Shown piece by piece: positions 1-11,113 of a stretch of 64,000 bases of DNA. Both the position numbers and the translations under genes were made by a program. The first letter of the stretch is position 1, and every line of letters begins with the position of its first letter. Source of the stretch: Malus domestica (taxonomy: Eukaryota; Streptophyta; Magnoliopsida; Rosales; Rosaceae). The notes under the pieces are model-generated. The model had not been told where the DNA came from. It searched no databases and saw only the letters and a list, made by a program, of their open reading frames with translations. The stretch is from assembly GCF_042453785.1 (NCBI RefSeq), contig NC_091677.1, positions 4,993,501 to 5,057,500 on the forward strand, given 5' to 3'.

Positions 1-384
1 TGATGGTGGTCGCGACAGCGGAGTTGGTGGTGCTGTTGTGTTGGTCCCGACGGCGGTGAGCACTGCGAGTCGAATGAGAGTCTGAGAATCCGAGAGACTG
101 AAAGTCTGAAGGAGCTTCTGGAACTCGGGAGGTGGAATTGGCTAGGGTTGAAACCGACGGTTGAGATTGGCTAGGGATGATATCTTAAATCTCGTCCGTC
201 CATTGTAACACAAACGGGCCGGTCCGGGTACCCGCGGTTCCTATACTTTTGGAACCGGCCCTAATCGAAAACTTCAATTACCCGCCCCGCCCCGCCCCGA
301 TCTGTTTTTACAAAATTAAGAACCGGCCCGTACCTGCATTACCCGCCCCGACCCGCGGATCTAGGACCCGTTTGCCCAGCCCTA
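1..384. mobile_element. Right end of a non-autonomous hAT-like element (left end outside window)
   Basis: The stretch is rich in short direct and inverted copies of ccggccc, acccgc and ccccgcccc motifs. It ends at 375-384 with cccagcccta, whose complement tagggctggg is the usual start of a large class of plant hAT-like elements. The left end lies before the window, so the target duplication cannot be checked. The same style of terminus is seen in the complete element at 28957-30708. Family assignment is inference from terminus form. Confidence 0.4.
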
Positions 385-399
385 CACACCCATATTAGA

Positions 400-1640
400 T
401 GCAGAAGATTTGATCTAATCAATTATTCCTGTTAGATTTATTCAATGTTTTATTAAATAAATAATAATCCACCCAATTGAGAAGATGTATTATGCTAATC
501 TTTTTAGTAATATCTTTATGTGTGTTTAGTTTAGAGGAGTTTGCAGGGATGGAGTTTTTTATGAGTGTTTGGTTGAGCTTTTTTAAGAGATGTGCATATG
601 GTGAGGGTACAAGATTACTTCGAAAATTAAATGGTGGGTTTTCGATGTTGGCTGGAGAAGGGCGGTTGGAATTTGAGTGGCCGCTGGAGTGGGTGGTCGG
701 AAATTTGGCCGCTAATATTAGCTATTCTTCTTAGCTCCGCCACTCTCTGGAGAATTAAGTTTGAAAGATAGCATAGTTTCATATGTGCCTTGAAGCATCC
801 TTCATTCCATCTTTTTCTACATAGCCGTTAAACCCAATAGCTGCTATTATCCAACATTTTTTTGTTAAGGCTCTGGTTTATTTTCTGAATATAAGCTAGG
901 TAATTTAGGGGGTAGGGAAGACTTTTGGAACGCAAGGGTTTCTTGTGTTGTATTCAATTTTTCATGTTTTCGTCTATTACGGTTGTTGTTGGTGGGAGTG
1001 CGTCCGAATCTGCATCAGTTAGTACCAGATCTGTATGTGGGATTCGTGGAGTCAAATTTTATGACTTATAATCGGTGATCTCGAGACGAACAAATAGAAG
1101 TTCATCAACGGCTTTGCCCATATGACGACATGATGAAAAGAGAATGATTCTTCATCTAACCAAATCTCTCACTTTGAAAATCTACGACAAGTTGTTGGGA
1201 TTTCGATGGAAGGGAGGCGTTTGTTTATAGCGTGTTACTCGCATAAAAACTCTAAACTAAGATGGTGACGCCACTCGTTAGAGGACAAGTGATGGATGCA
1301 TTTTGATTTTATTGCCACAATGGGCTAAATGGTGTCAATACAAAAATATAAACAAAGATTCTATGAACCATAGTGAGCTCCCCCATACAACCATAAGATA
1401 TTCAATTTATGAAAGCATAATGCTTGAGATTTGACGCTAAAGATGTCTCAGATATGCATTGGATGAGTTCCTTTTCCTAAGGACTTTGCTCACTGCTACT
1501 AGTTTAGGTGGTAGTGTCATTGAAGAAGGCAACCTGATTGTCAATTGTGACTATTCCTTTCAATGCAACTCTGATGAAGCCGCAACACAAACTCAAGGGA
1601 ATTCACAACGTCATTCATTGATGGTCGTTCGTTGTAGTCA
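400..1640. repeat. Duplicated 3' flank of a FERONIA-like gene, copy 1
   Basis: This region matches about 9965-11215 nearly end to end: the aataaataataat-cacccaattgag block, the tggatgttggc block, the block around 1080-1260, and the receptor gene 3' end. The second copy lies directly downstream of the intact receptor gene 11114-13609, so this is the relict flank of a tandem duplicate. It lacks the 170-bp MITE found in the second copy at 10708-10877. No gene is expected here; the short open frame at 477-734 overlaps this duplicated non-coding DNA and I do not call it. Confidence 0.8.
1541..1634 (-). pseudogene. FERONIA-like receptor kinase, last about 30 codons only
   Basis: The minus strand reads ERPSMNDVVNSLEFVLRLHQ and then SCIERNSHN before a stop at 1541-1543. 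This is the end of the CrRLK1L kinase domain (subdomain XI, usual form ERPSMNDVVWGLEFALQLQ). It is nearly identical to the end of the gene at 11114-13609, including the same premature stop. Upstream (higher coordinates) the gene is lost and joined directly to the reverse-transcriptase part of a Copia fossil. It is therefore a remnant of a tandem duplicate destroyed by deletion or rearrangement. Identification is firm; the mechanism is inferred. Confidence 0.8.
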
Positions 1641-4600
1641 ATGCCTTTTTTTTGGTGCATACCTTTTAGCAACTAATCTAGCATTAAATCTCACATTGCT
1701 TTTCTCATTAACACCTTCTTTCTTGGCATACACCCATTTGTATCTGATAGCTTTCTTGCCCTTAGGCAATTTAGCTGACTCTCAAGTCTTATTCTTCAAG
1801 AGAGAATTCATCTCATCATCATCCATGGCATTGCACCACTTCTCATTTTCTTCACTCTCAATGGCTTCCTCAAAATTGGATGGAATCTCATCGGTGATAA
1901 TAGGAAGAGCAAAAACAACGTAGTCACTATACCGAGTTGGCTAAGTAATATGTCTCTTTCCTCTGTTCTTGGCAATAGACTTTTGAGGTGAAACTTGCCC
2001 TTCGTCTTGAAAAGAGTCTTCAACTTCAACATCTTCAACATCCTCATGATCTCCCACTTCTTCACTTGTATTGGCTTCGACATCAGCTGAAATAGGATTT
2101 GAAGTACTAGATGCAACTTTCTCAAGCTCTACCTTTGGACATCTTTCACATTCTTCTCAGAGTCTATTCACATACTTTCTTCATCGAATGTCACATCTCT
2201 GGGCACCACAACCTCTAACGTTTGGCACCACTTTAAAACCAAGAAAGATAGCCTTTTTTTTTTGCTCTAAGATTAAGTTTATTTTCAGTTATATGAAAAT
2301 AAGCAGGTGAACCAAAAATACGGATATAGTCATAATCAAAAGAAGTTTTTCCAATCCAAACCTCCATTGGTATCTTACCCAGAACAACAGCCGAAGGTAA
2401 TTGGTTGATGATGTGACATGCATAAGTAATTGCCTTTGTCCAATATGACTTGCTCAAACCCGACTGAGACAACATACATCTAACTTTCTCAAGCAATATT
2501 CGATTCAATCTTTCTGCAATTCCATTTTGCTGGGGAGTTCCCTTGACATTGAAATGCCTCACAATTCATTCCTCTTGCAAACTTTAAAGAAATGGTCAAA
2601 TGTGTATTCACCACCATTATCCGATCCCAAAATCATAATCTTCCTCCTAATCTGGTTCTCAACTATTTTCTTCCAACCTAAGAAAATACTCAACACCTCA
2701 CTCATATGCTTTATAGCGTAGACCTAAAACCTTTTAGAATAATCATCAACAAATGTCACCAACCTAAGAAAATACTCAACACCTCACTCATATGCCCTTC
2801 GTTTGATGTACTGCAGTACCAAACTTCATTCTAGTTTGCTTCCCTAAGACACAATGCTCGCAGAAATCAAGCTTACAAGTCATGGCACCTTTTAGAAGAC
2901 CTTGTTTCACTAGACTTTATAGAGCTTTCTCATCGGCATGGCCTAATCTCATATGCCATAGTCTAGTAGTATCTGAATCAAATGTGACCATATTTTCTAA
3001 GACTACCGTTGCTTCACCTGTCATAGTGCTTCCTTGCAATAGATACAAATGACCACATCGAGGAGCTTTCATCACAACAAGTGCGCCATAAGTAACTTTC
3101 AATGTCTGCCTATCTAAATAAAACCTGAAGCCATTTGATTCTAAAGTACCCAAAAAAATAAGATTTTTTTTCTTCAAATTCGTACATAACGAACACCTGT
3201 CGACTCTTTAGCCATACCATCATGCAACTTCAAACGAACTGTACCAATCCCTTTCGTTGTACAAGGATTATCATATCCCATAAAAACGACACCACCGTCA
3301 AACTCTTTAAAGCTTAAAAACCAATCCTTGTGAGGAGTCAAATGATGAATAACCCTTATCCAACACCCACTTGGTAGAACAATCAAAAGATGATGAAGCG
3401 GTTAAAGCAAAATCAGAAAAATCATTCTCAAGCTTAGTAACATTAGCTTCAGAACTCACTTTGCCTTTATCTTTGGTCTTCAACCTAGGGCAATCTTTCT
3501 TCCAGTGCCCCTTAGTATGACAAAAAGCACATTCATCCATTTCCATACTTTTTCTACTTTTAGAATTTCCTCTAGGTCGAGACTCTGATTTTTCTTACTA
3601 GAGAAAAATTTCCTCTCCAACGATCTACCTTTACCAAATAAAGCCTCAAAGATACTATCATGATTTTTATCTCTATGCCTCATTTCATAATTCATCAAGG
3701 CATTGGACATATCTTCAAATTTCACAGTTTCTTTACCATGTACAGTAGTAGTAACAAAATGCTCATAAAAATCCGACAAAGAATTCAACAATATTAAGGC
3801 CTTATCTTCATCCTTAATATCCTTATCTAAATTCATCAAATCGACAATCAACTTATTAAAAGCATCAATGTGTCTAATCGTTTTTGTACCTTCTTTATAT
3901 TGGAAGAGGTAGAGTTTTTTCTTCAAGTATAGTCAGTTCTCAGAACTCTTCGCTATATACTTGTCTTCTAATTTTTGCCACAACGACTTTGCCAACGTCT
4001 CCCGCATCACAAAATACTTCTGAGTTTTTGTAAGGCACAACCAAATTGTGGAGCAAGCCCACAAATTCAATTTCTCCCAATCTAATTTCGACATAGTTTC
4101 CAGCTTATCTCCCAAAGCTGCAAGTAGATTTTGTTGAGCCAACACATCCTTGACCTCACATTGCCACATCTCGAAGTTGTTCGACTTCAAACTTTGCATT
4201 TTGCACCGTAGTTTTTGCAAATCCTGAGCTGCTTCCAAAACTATTCTCATCTTGCCCGCCTGTCATCTTTAGCTACTAGACGGTACCCAAGAGCAACTAG
4301 TGCTCTGATACCAATTGTTGTGCTAGGATAACACCAAACCAATTGAAAACCAACTCAAGCTAACCTATAAGGAATATATCAAATGAAATGCAAGAACAAA
4401 AAAAGAAAAAACGCTAAGATTTAACGAGGTTTCTTGACAGTTAGTGTAACTGGAGTATGTCCTCAGAACAATAGGAGCCCACCAGTAATCCACTATCAAT
4501 CAAATAGGAGTGTTTACAAAGTGTTGACAATCTCACAATCCAAAACTCAACACACCCAATAGCTCTCACACACCACATAAACAAATAGAGAAGAAATATA

Positions 4601-4882
4601 GAGAATAATTTCCTCTCTATACAAAGCTCAAACCTAATACATCAACTACAACTTTGATAGAGTGATTGCTAACCAAAGAAATGAGCACTTTGCTTTCAAA
4701 ATGGGGCTGCGGCACTCTTTTTAATCTTCTTTGCTGCTGCTTAAACCAAAGGGCAGCAGCTGCCTGCCTTATTAAAGAACCCTAGCCACCCCGTGGCTTT
4801 TCAAAAGGGCTAGATAAAAGGCCCATTGGTGGGCAGGTGAGATCAACTAAAGGCCCAATAGAATTTGGCAACAAATCCAACA
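1635..4882 (-). mobile_element. Ty1/copia LTR retrotransposon fossil, 3' part missing
   Basis: The element lies on the minus strand. Parts in order: a 5' LTR at 4316-4882 (TGTTG...CAACA ends), a primer-binding site next to it complementary to initiator-Met tRNA (TTGGTATCAGAGC form), gag with a CCHC zinc knuckle near 3490-3545, protease and the GAG-pre-integrase region, integrase at about 2230-3180, and only the first part of reverse transcriptase. The rest of the polymerase and the 3' LTR are absent, so the copy is truncated at its junction with receptor-kinase DNA. It is broken, with roughly half a dozen reading-frame breaks, and is a fossil of moderate to old age; with only one LTR, age cannot be dated from an LTR pair. 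Confidence 0.88.
4316..4882 (-). repeat. Single LTR (5' LTR) of the Copia fossil
   Basis: The repeat begins tgttgtgctagg and ends aaatccaaca on the plus strand, giving the TG...CA termini of an LTR of about 567 bp. The flanking sequence at 4303-4315 is the complement of the Copia primer-binding site. No partner LTR is seen in the window. Confidence 0.75.
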
Positions 4883-5275
4883 AGATGAAGAAAATTGGTT
4901 TCGTCATGGTAAATTTTATGAAGGTGTTTATTTGTTGATTTGGTTGTATGCATGAATACACTTAGCTCTTTTTTATGAGTAGATATGTCATGTGTGGTTG
5001 TGTGTGTGTGTCTCTCATTGCAAGTTCTCGAGAATTAAGTTTATCAGACTTTTCTCGGATAACCACTGATTAAGTCATTGACATGCATGCAATTCAATTG
5101 GGATTCGAAAAATGATTTTTGTACATTCTTTTTTATTTTTGCACACTTTCTCTGACTTATTGCCATTGATTTTTTTATTTGTTTAAATGAATGATTAGAA
5201 AAAAAATAATTGTGTAAGAAAGAAAAAAAGGTGTGCATAAGTCATTTCCTCAAATCTTTATGCGTGTACTTTAAC
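4883..5275. other. AT-rich intergenic stretch, nothing recognised
   Basis: There is a short (gt)n tract near 5000 and no convincing coding sequence or repeat termini. Confidence 0.5.
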
Positions 5276-5643
5276 CAGTGTTTAAAATAACGATATAAAT
5301 GAAAATATGAATATGCAATTTTAGGAAATATCGATGAATATATCAATATCGGTAGTCTTCAATGGAAATTTGCAATGGGTGGGTAAATCAACTCATTCAT
5401 CAAAATTAGAAAACAAATTCTCAAAAATAAAAAATAAAAAATAAATTCAAAAGCTCTAAATCTGCAATAGGTAGTGAATTAGTAAATATTGTCGTTATTC
5501 ATTGATTTTTTCCTATATCTAGTTGATACAGGGTGAATTTTACATTTCACCCCTTTCCATATTGATCCTGGATTTTTCAAATATTTCGATGGAAATATCA
5601 ACAATTTCGTAAATATTTTAAAATGTAGATATTGTGAACACTG
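5276..5643. mobile_element. hAT-type MITE, 368 bp
   Basis: Ends are cagtgtt and aacactg, a short perfect terminal inverted repeat in the CAGTG style of hAT elements. Flanks are actttaac (5268-5275) and acttcaat (5644-5651), a degenerate 8-bp target duplication (6 of 8). The body is AT-rich with repeated aatat/atcg words. Family is inferred from termini and duplication length. Confidence 0.5.
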
Positions 5644-6241
5644 ACTTCAATATAAGATAACAAATTGAGCGAGTTCTCCTTTTATAAGTGTTGGCGTCCT
5701 TATGTAATGGGATGTGTTTAAAGGACGTCAAGTTTCACGTCGAAACTTAGTGAATCAAATACAACATATAATAAGTGGAAAAATAAAATACGATATATAG
5801 TGCTTCTCGTAAGGCACCCCGTCAATTCAGAGGTTGGAGGATTATACCGATCGAAGACTTGACTACTTTTGTTCTTGATGAAGAGATAGACTTGAGTTGT
5901 TTGAGCAGGCAGGTGGCCCCTTTAGATATTTTGCTTCATCTTCTTCACATTTACATGTCTGCAGCTTCTTCATTTTTCACATGCTGCTTGGTGAAAATTT
6001 TACTTAACTAGGAATTTTTGTACAAAGTCCGAACTAATCATATCGGATGCGGACTATTTAGTAATGAGTACAGTGATTAAGAATGCAATTGGAACATTAT
6101 TTTCTCTTGAATTAGTTGGTGTTCATTTGGATTCAACTACAACTGATATGAAATTTGACGCAACATATTTACTAATATCCAATTCAAATTCTATTGCTTT
6201 CTGGCTGCACTGCTCCCATTTCATTGAAGATGTTGCTTGCG
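5644..6241. other. 3' flank of the broken receptor gene
   Basis: Intergenic sequence between the MITE and the stop codon of the receptor at 6242. I see no second gene; a short open frame at 6064-6264 runs into the antisense of the receptor and is not supported. Confidence 0.4.
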
Positions 6242-8835
6242 TCATCTTCCAATCGGATCGTTAATCTCAGAGAAGATTGTCGCGGATATACATTGGACGG
6301 ATTCATTGCTAGCAAAACCTTGCTCGGTACTAACGCCACCGTCATTTAAGAAGGTAACCTCATTGTCAGCATTACTTCCAATGCTTTTTCGATGAAGCTG
6401 CAATGCAAGCTCAAGCCCCCTCACAACCTCATTCATCGAGGGTCGTTCGATTCCTTTATCATGAATGCAACTCATAGCAATCTCAATGAACTTATTTAAG
6501 CACTCGGGTTCAATCTTACCCTTCAAATTGCGGTCAATGATTTGATCAAGCGTCCCATCTCCATGACAACTCTTTGCCCACTCAGCTAAGTTCTTTCGCC
6601 TCGTCTCCACCGTATGCATCAGAGAGGGCCTCCCACACAATACCTCCCACAACACAACACCGAATGAGTACACATCGGACTTCTCAGTCAGCTGCCGTCG
6701 TCTGTAGTATTCAGGGTCCAAATAACCGAAACTGCCTTTCACAGCCGTGCTGATGTGGGTCTTGGACATGGTTGTCATGCCCATTTTCGACAATCCAAAA
6801 TCCGAAACCTTGGCCACCCATTTCTCATCCAACAAGATGTTGGTGCTCTTTACGTCACGGTGGATGATGGTGCTCTTGGCCTCACTGTGAAGGTACTGCA
6901 ACCCACGAGCCGTGCCAATACAGATCAGAAGCCGCTGCTCCCAGGAAAGAGGTGGCTTGTTAGTGTGGTAGAGATGGCTGGCGAGGGTCCCACGTGGCAT
7001 GTAATCGTATACCAAGATCATCTCGTATTCATCCGTACAATATCCGATCAGAGACACCAGATGGCGGTGGCGGAGTTGGGAGAGCAGCTCGATTTCTGTC
7101 TTGAACTCGTGGACTCCCTCCCTGTGATGAGTTAGGTTTCAGGCGTTTGATGGCGACATCGGAGGTCGCCACACCGTCACCGATGCATCCTCTGTACACG
7201 GTTCCAAAGCCTCCCACTCCTATAATGAACGTGACATTGAAGTTTTCAGTGGCTTCTTTTATATCTGCAAGTGAAAAGTATGGACACAAATAAAGCGGTA
7301 CAGGGGGCCCCTGGATCTTTGTTAATTTGGTCGTCCCGTTATTGGCGCTCGAGGACTTGGCCTTCCGTCGTTGCATGAAAATGAAGAATCCGAGGACAGA
7401 GATCGTGACAAGTATGCCGGAAACTAGACCAGCAGCGATGCCTAGCACACGAGCAGTTGAGGGGCTTTGTGGCTCCACTGGTTCTGATGGAGGTGGGGAG
7501 GGGTTCAGTCCGCCGAGATTGCCATTTGAGTCATTCAGTTTGAAGACTTCAAGCCCATTTAAGGTTGCATAACTGTGTAAGTCATATAGTGCGATAGAAA
7601 GATTTGTTTTGCCATGCATGCTTTCAGGGCCAACCATTGACACAACGTAGTCTCTGTACACTGGAATCCCATATCCACCACTCCATAAGAAGATGTTGAC
7701 TCTTTCTTCAGCTGTTTGGTTGGCTATGTAAATTTGAAAGTCTCCAGATCCGTTCCGGTTGCCTCTGTCAGATTGGAACTCACAAAAATGCATCCTAACC
7801 AGGTAAGAAAACTTGGAATCTACAGGGAATTCCCAGGTGAGGTTGTACGGCCGTGCACTTGCTTCCGGTCTGCTCCCTGACCGGCCTGTTTGGTAAACTT
7901 CCAATGGTGCAGTGTACTCTGGTATTATGGAAAAGTGGAGACTAACAGAAGGGCTTTGTAGTCGACCGCTTAAACGTAAACTTAATGCATCTAAATAATT
8001 TTCCTCCTCTGCCACACCATCCCAGTTGCGGTACAATCTGAAGAACAATCCAGTGTCCGAAATTGGGTCTCCACCGATGTTCAAGCGGTAGACCATCTCT
8101 AGAGCAGTGTTGTTTTCTATTCGAAGAAACTTCTTTCCTCGAGTACCAACATAAGAAACCCCACTGGGGCTCTGGGATTCGGTGTAGTAGAGATTGCTTG
8201 GCATGTCTACAATCTCAATTCCGTTGATAAATGCGTATGCATCTGGGCTTGCCGCTCTGGTTGGAGTAAATGTGATGTTCAAGCTTTGCTCTTGATCGTC
8301 AATGTTCAAACAGAACTCTCTGTACAACGTCTCTTCCCCATACACATCTGCGATGGCCGAAGCATTGAAATTGTGGAGAAGGGTAAAGCCACCAGCTTTG
8401 ACAGAAAAGAGCGCTTGGGAGCGGTTGAAGTCGGGATACGAAGCTGGATAGAAATACAAGCGGATGAACTTTTGGCCTGTGGTATTAAAGGAAAATCTGT
8501 AAGTAAATTCAAAGCGAGAAAGACGTGCCCTGGTGTAAGGAACTTGACTGGCGGAGGAGGAGGACGACAAAGGGGCTTCTCTGGTGATGGATGTGTTACC
8601 AGCTTGACGTTCTTCTGAATATATTGAGTGCCTATCTCCAGTCCAAGATCGATCGTCAAGAATTTGGGGGCCGGTATGCCCACATGCAATGGCGATCATA
8701 GACCCACATGCAATGGTGATCACATCGCCAGGAGGGTAGGCAGGCGGCGAGTCGTCTCCGGCCACAAGTACCGTGGCCACAAGTACCGTGAGGATCATGT
8801 GTAGAAACATGGATGACAAGTAAGGGATGTTCTTC

Positions 8836-8837
<2 letters not shown>
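6242..8837 (-). pseudogene. FERONIA-like CrRLK1L receptor kinase, one frameshift in the kinase domain
   Basis: A cell-surface malectin-like receptor kinase. The start is taken at MKNIPYLSSMFLHM (8837), which gives a clean signal peptide; an in-frame extension to 9035 runs through the GA repeat of the leader and looks untranslated. Order: signal peptide (1-28), malectin-like ectodomain (about 35-430), transmembrane helix (about 465-489), kinase glycine loop GVGGFGTVYRG, lysine in VAIKRLK, then HRDVKSTN and DFGLSKM in a second frame, and tail ending FSEINDPIGR. Near 7110-7125, in SSQG-HEFKTE, there are four extra bases relative to the sister gene at 11114, so the frame breaks between subdomains II and III. 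The first frame stops shortly after and would give a kinase-dead receptor of about 600 residues. The ectodomain also carries a small duplication (IACGSMIAIACG). It is otherwise well preserved, so the loss is recent, or a sequencing error is possible. Confidence 0.82.

Positions 8838-8876
<39 letters not shown>
8838..8876. repeat. (GA)n microsatellite in the receptor leader
   Basis: About 19 ga units directly upstream of the start codon of the receptor at 6242-8837. A similar (ta)n(ga)n tract precedes the next receptor start at 13609, so the GA-rich leader is an inherited part of the duplicated gene unit. Confidence 0.9.
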
Positions 8877-8880
<4 letters not shown>

Positions 8881-9964
8881 AAGCTCAAAAATTGCTTAGA
8901 ATATTGAAGCTGCTGAGGTTCTTGTTTTTCTTTGTATGAAATGAAACTGTGTGAACAACCTGTGTGAACATGAGATTTTGAGTTTAAAAATATAAATATT
9001 TTATCTTCATTTTTTTTTCTGATATTACGTGTCAAATTTCCTATTGATATACGTCAAGATTTTTGACAAATATGATGGTTGTAATAATTATATTCGATCG
9101 CTTTTGAGTCGGCAGTGTGGACTTGCGGGATATTTGAACTCATTGACTTGCCTTCTTGCAAGACACCGGTCAATTACGTGAGTACTCAAAATAAATGTGG
9201 CTTGTACGTGGCTCCAATCATTAATTATAATCAAATTTTGCTTTTTTTTTCTTTCAAAACGTCACTTACACGTAATCCTAATATATCTTTAATTATAAAA
9301 AATAAAAAAATATAAAAAAATAAAATTTCCTACCCTGGCATTCTCTATCACTCTCTTCCTCTCTCCTTCTATTTCAAAAACAAAAATAAAAAAAAAATTC
9401 ACACTTTGTGTGTTCCCATATGCTAGTATTTATAAATTTAACATTTTTAAATTTTGTTATCATAAATTTAATATGTGTCAAATAATAATTGGGGCTATAA
9501 AGAGGCCACATTCATTTTGGAACAATATTTGACTATTCAAAGATGAACATAAACTTCTACTCAAAATTTCTCAAAATTATTTGTTATCAATTTATAGAAC
9601 TCGTGTTTATAATAAAAACCGTTCATATTATAAATCACCCTATAAAGATCGACTTTGCCGAAAATCAATTAAAACTAAGGTCACCTCATCAAACTGTTAC
9701 TAAGGTCACCTCATCAAACTGTTTAAAAACAAATGAACTGTATTGGTAAAAGTATTCCGAATTGTTTATATATTTGCTACAATAGATTGACTAAACCGAC
9801 GATCTTAGTTTTAATTTTTTTTTTTCAGAGAAGATCTTTACAGTGTAATTCATGATATGAATGGTTCTTATCATAAGCACAAAGCTCTATGATTAAAACA
9901 CTGAAAGTTTTGAATAGGGGTTCCTACTCATCTTTGAGTAGCTAAGTATTCTTTTCATTTTGAG
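8877..9964. promoter_or_regulatory. Upstream flank of the broken receptor gene
   Basis: The first 150 bp (gatgaagctc, ggttcttgt, actgtgtgaaca blocks) match the DNA just upstream of the sister gene (13680-13800), so they are likely proximal promoter and leader. Beyond 9060 the DNA is AT-rich with no gene. A 25-bp unit is tandemly repeated at 9674-9698 and 9699-9723. Confidence 0.45.
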
Positions 9965-11113
9965 TACAAAAGATTTGATCTCGTCAATTACTCCTATAAA
10001 ATTTATTTAATATATTTATTAAATAAATAATAATACACCCAATTGAGAAGATGTATTATACTGATCTTTTTTAGTAATATCTTTATGAGTGTTTGGTTTT
10101 TATGTTTGGTTTAGAGGAGTTTGGAGGGATGGAGTTTTTTATGAGTGTTTCGTTGAGTTATTTTTACAGATATGCACATGGTGAGGGTAAAAGATTACTT
10201 TGAAAATTGAATGGTGGGTTTTGGATGTTGGCCTGAGAAGGGCGGTTGTGGGTGGTCGGAAATTTGGCCGCTACTATTAGCTATCCTTAGCCCCGCGCCA
10301 CCGTGTGGGGAATTAAGTTTGAAAGATAGCATAGTTTCATGAGTGCTTCCGAATTTGCATCAGTTACTATCAGATCTGCATCAGTTATTATCAGATCTTA
10401 CTGTATGGTGGGATTCTCGTGGAGTCAAATTTTATGACTTGCAATAGGTGATCTTGAGACGAACTTATGGAAGTTCATCAACGTCGTTACCCATATGTCG
10501 AGATGATGAAAAGAGAATGATTCTTCATCTAACCAAATCTCTCACATTGAAAATTGACGACAAGTTGTTGTGGATTTCGATGGGAGGGATGCGTTTGTTT
10601 ACAGTTTGTTACTCGCATAGAAACTTAAAACTAAGATGGTGACGCCACTTGTTAGAGGACAAGTGTTGGATGCACTTTGATTTTATTGTGATTTTATTGC
10701 CACAATGGAGAAATTTTTAGTTGTGACGGGAACACGGATAGTACACCATATGTTTTTATGTAAGTGGTGAGAAATTTTATTTTTTAAGTTATTAACTTTT
10801 TAACGCACATATCCCATCATTTATATAACGACACGTGATGTACCACTTCGTATGACGGTCACACTGAAAAATCTCTCGCCACAAATAGTGTCAATACAAA
10901 AATATAAACAAAGATTCTATTAAGTATGAACCATAGTGAGCTCAATGATGCCCCCATATACAACCGTAAGATATTCAATTTATGACAGCACAATGCTTGA
11001 GATTTGACGCAAAAGATGTCTCAGATATGCATTGGATGGGCTCCCTTTCCGAAGAACTTTGCTCACTACTACTAGTTTAGGCGGTAGTGTCATTGAAGAA
11101 GGCCACCTGATTG
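9965..11113. repeat. Duplicated 3' flank of a FERONIA-like gene, copy 2
   Basis: Homologous to about 400-1540. It lies directly 3' of the intact receptor and includes the relict of a longer receptor tail (11020-11113): the minus strand still reads DNQVAFFNDTTA and later EPIQCISET beyond the present stop codon. It differs from copy 1 by the MITE at 10708-10877 and a small tandem gain near 10680. Confidence 0.8.
10708..10877. mobile_element. MITE, 170 bp, with 9-bp flanks and a paralogous empty site
   Basis: Terminal inverted repeats gagaaatttttag and the complement of tgaaaaatctctc. Flanks gccacaatg (10699-10707) and gccacaaat (10878-10886) match at 7 of 9 positions. The duplicated flank near 1315-1340 has the uninterrupted site, so the insertion came after the duplication. 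A 9-bp duplication suggests a Mutator-like (MULE) origin. Confidence 0.75.

Noticed and set aside
477-734. 85-codon open frame on the plus strand
   Set aside because: It lies in duplicated 3' flank of a receptor gene and the sister copy near 10045-10290 does not keep the frame.
1459-1923. 154-codon plus-strand frame
   Set aside because: It is antisense to the receptor remnant and to the Copia fossil; an open shadow, not a gene.
8306-8689. 127-codon minus-strand frame inside the broken receptor
   Set aside because: Alternative frame of the malectin-domain coding region with no independent support.
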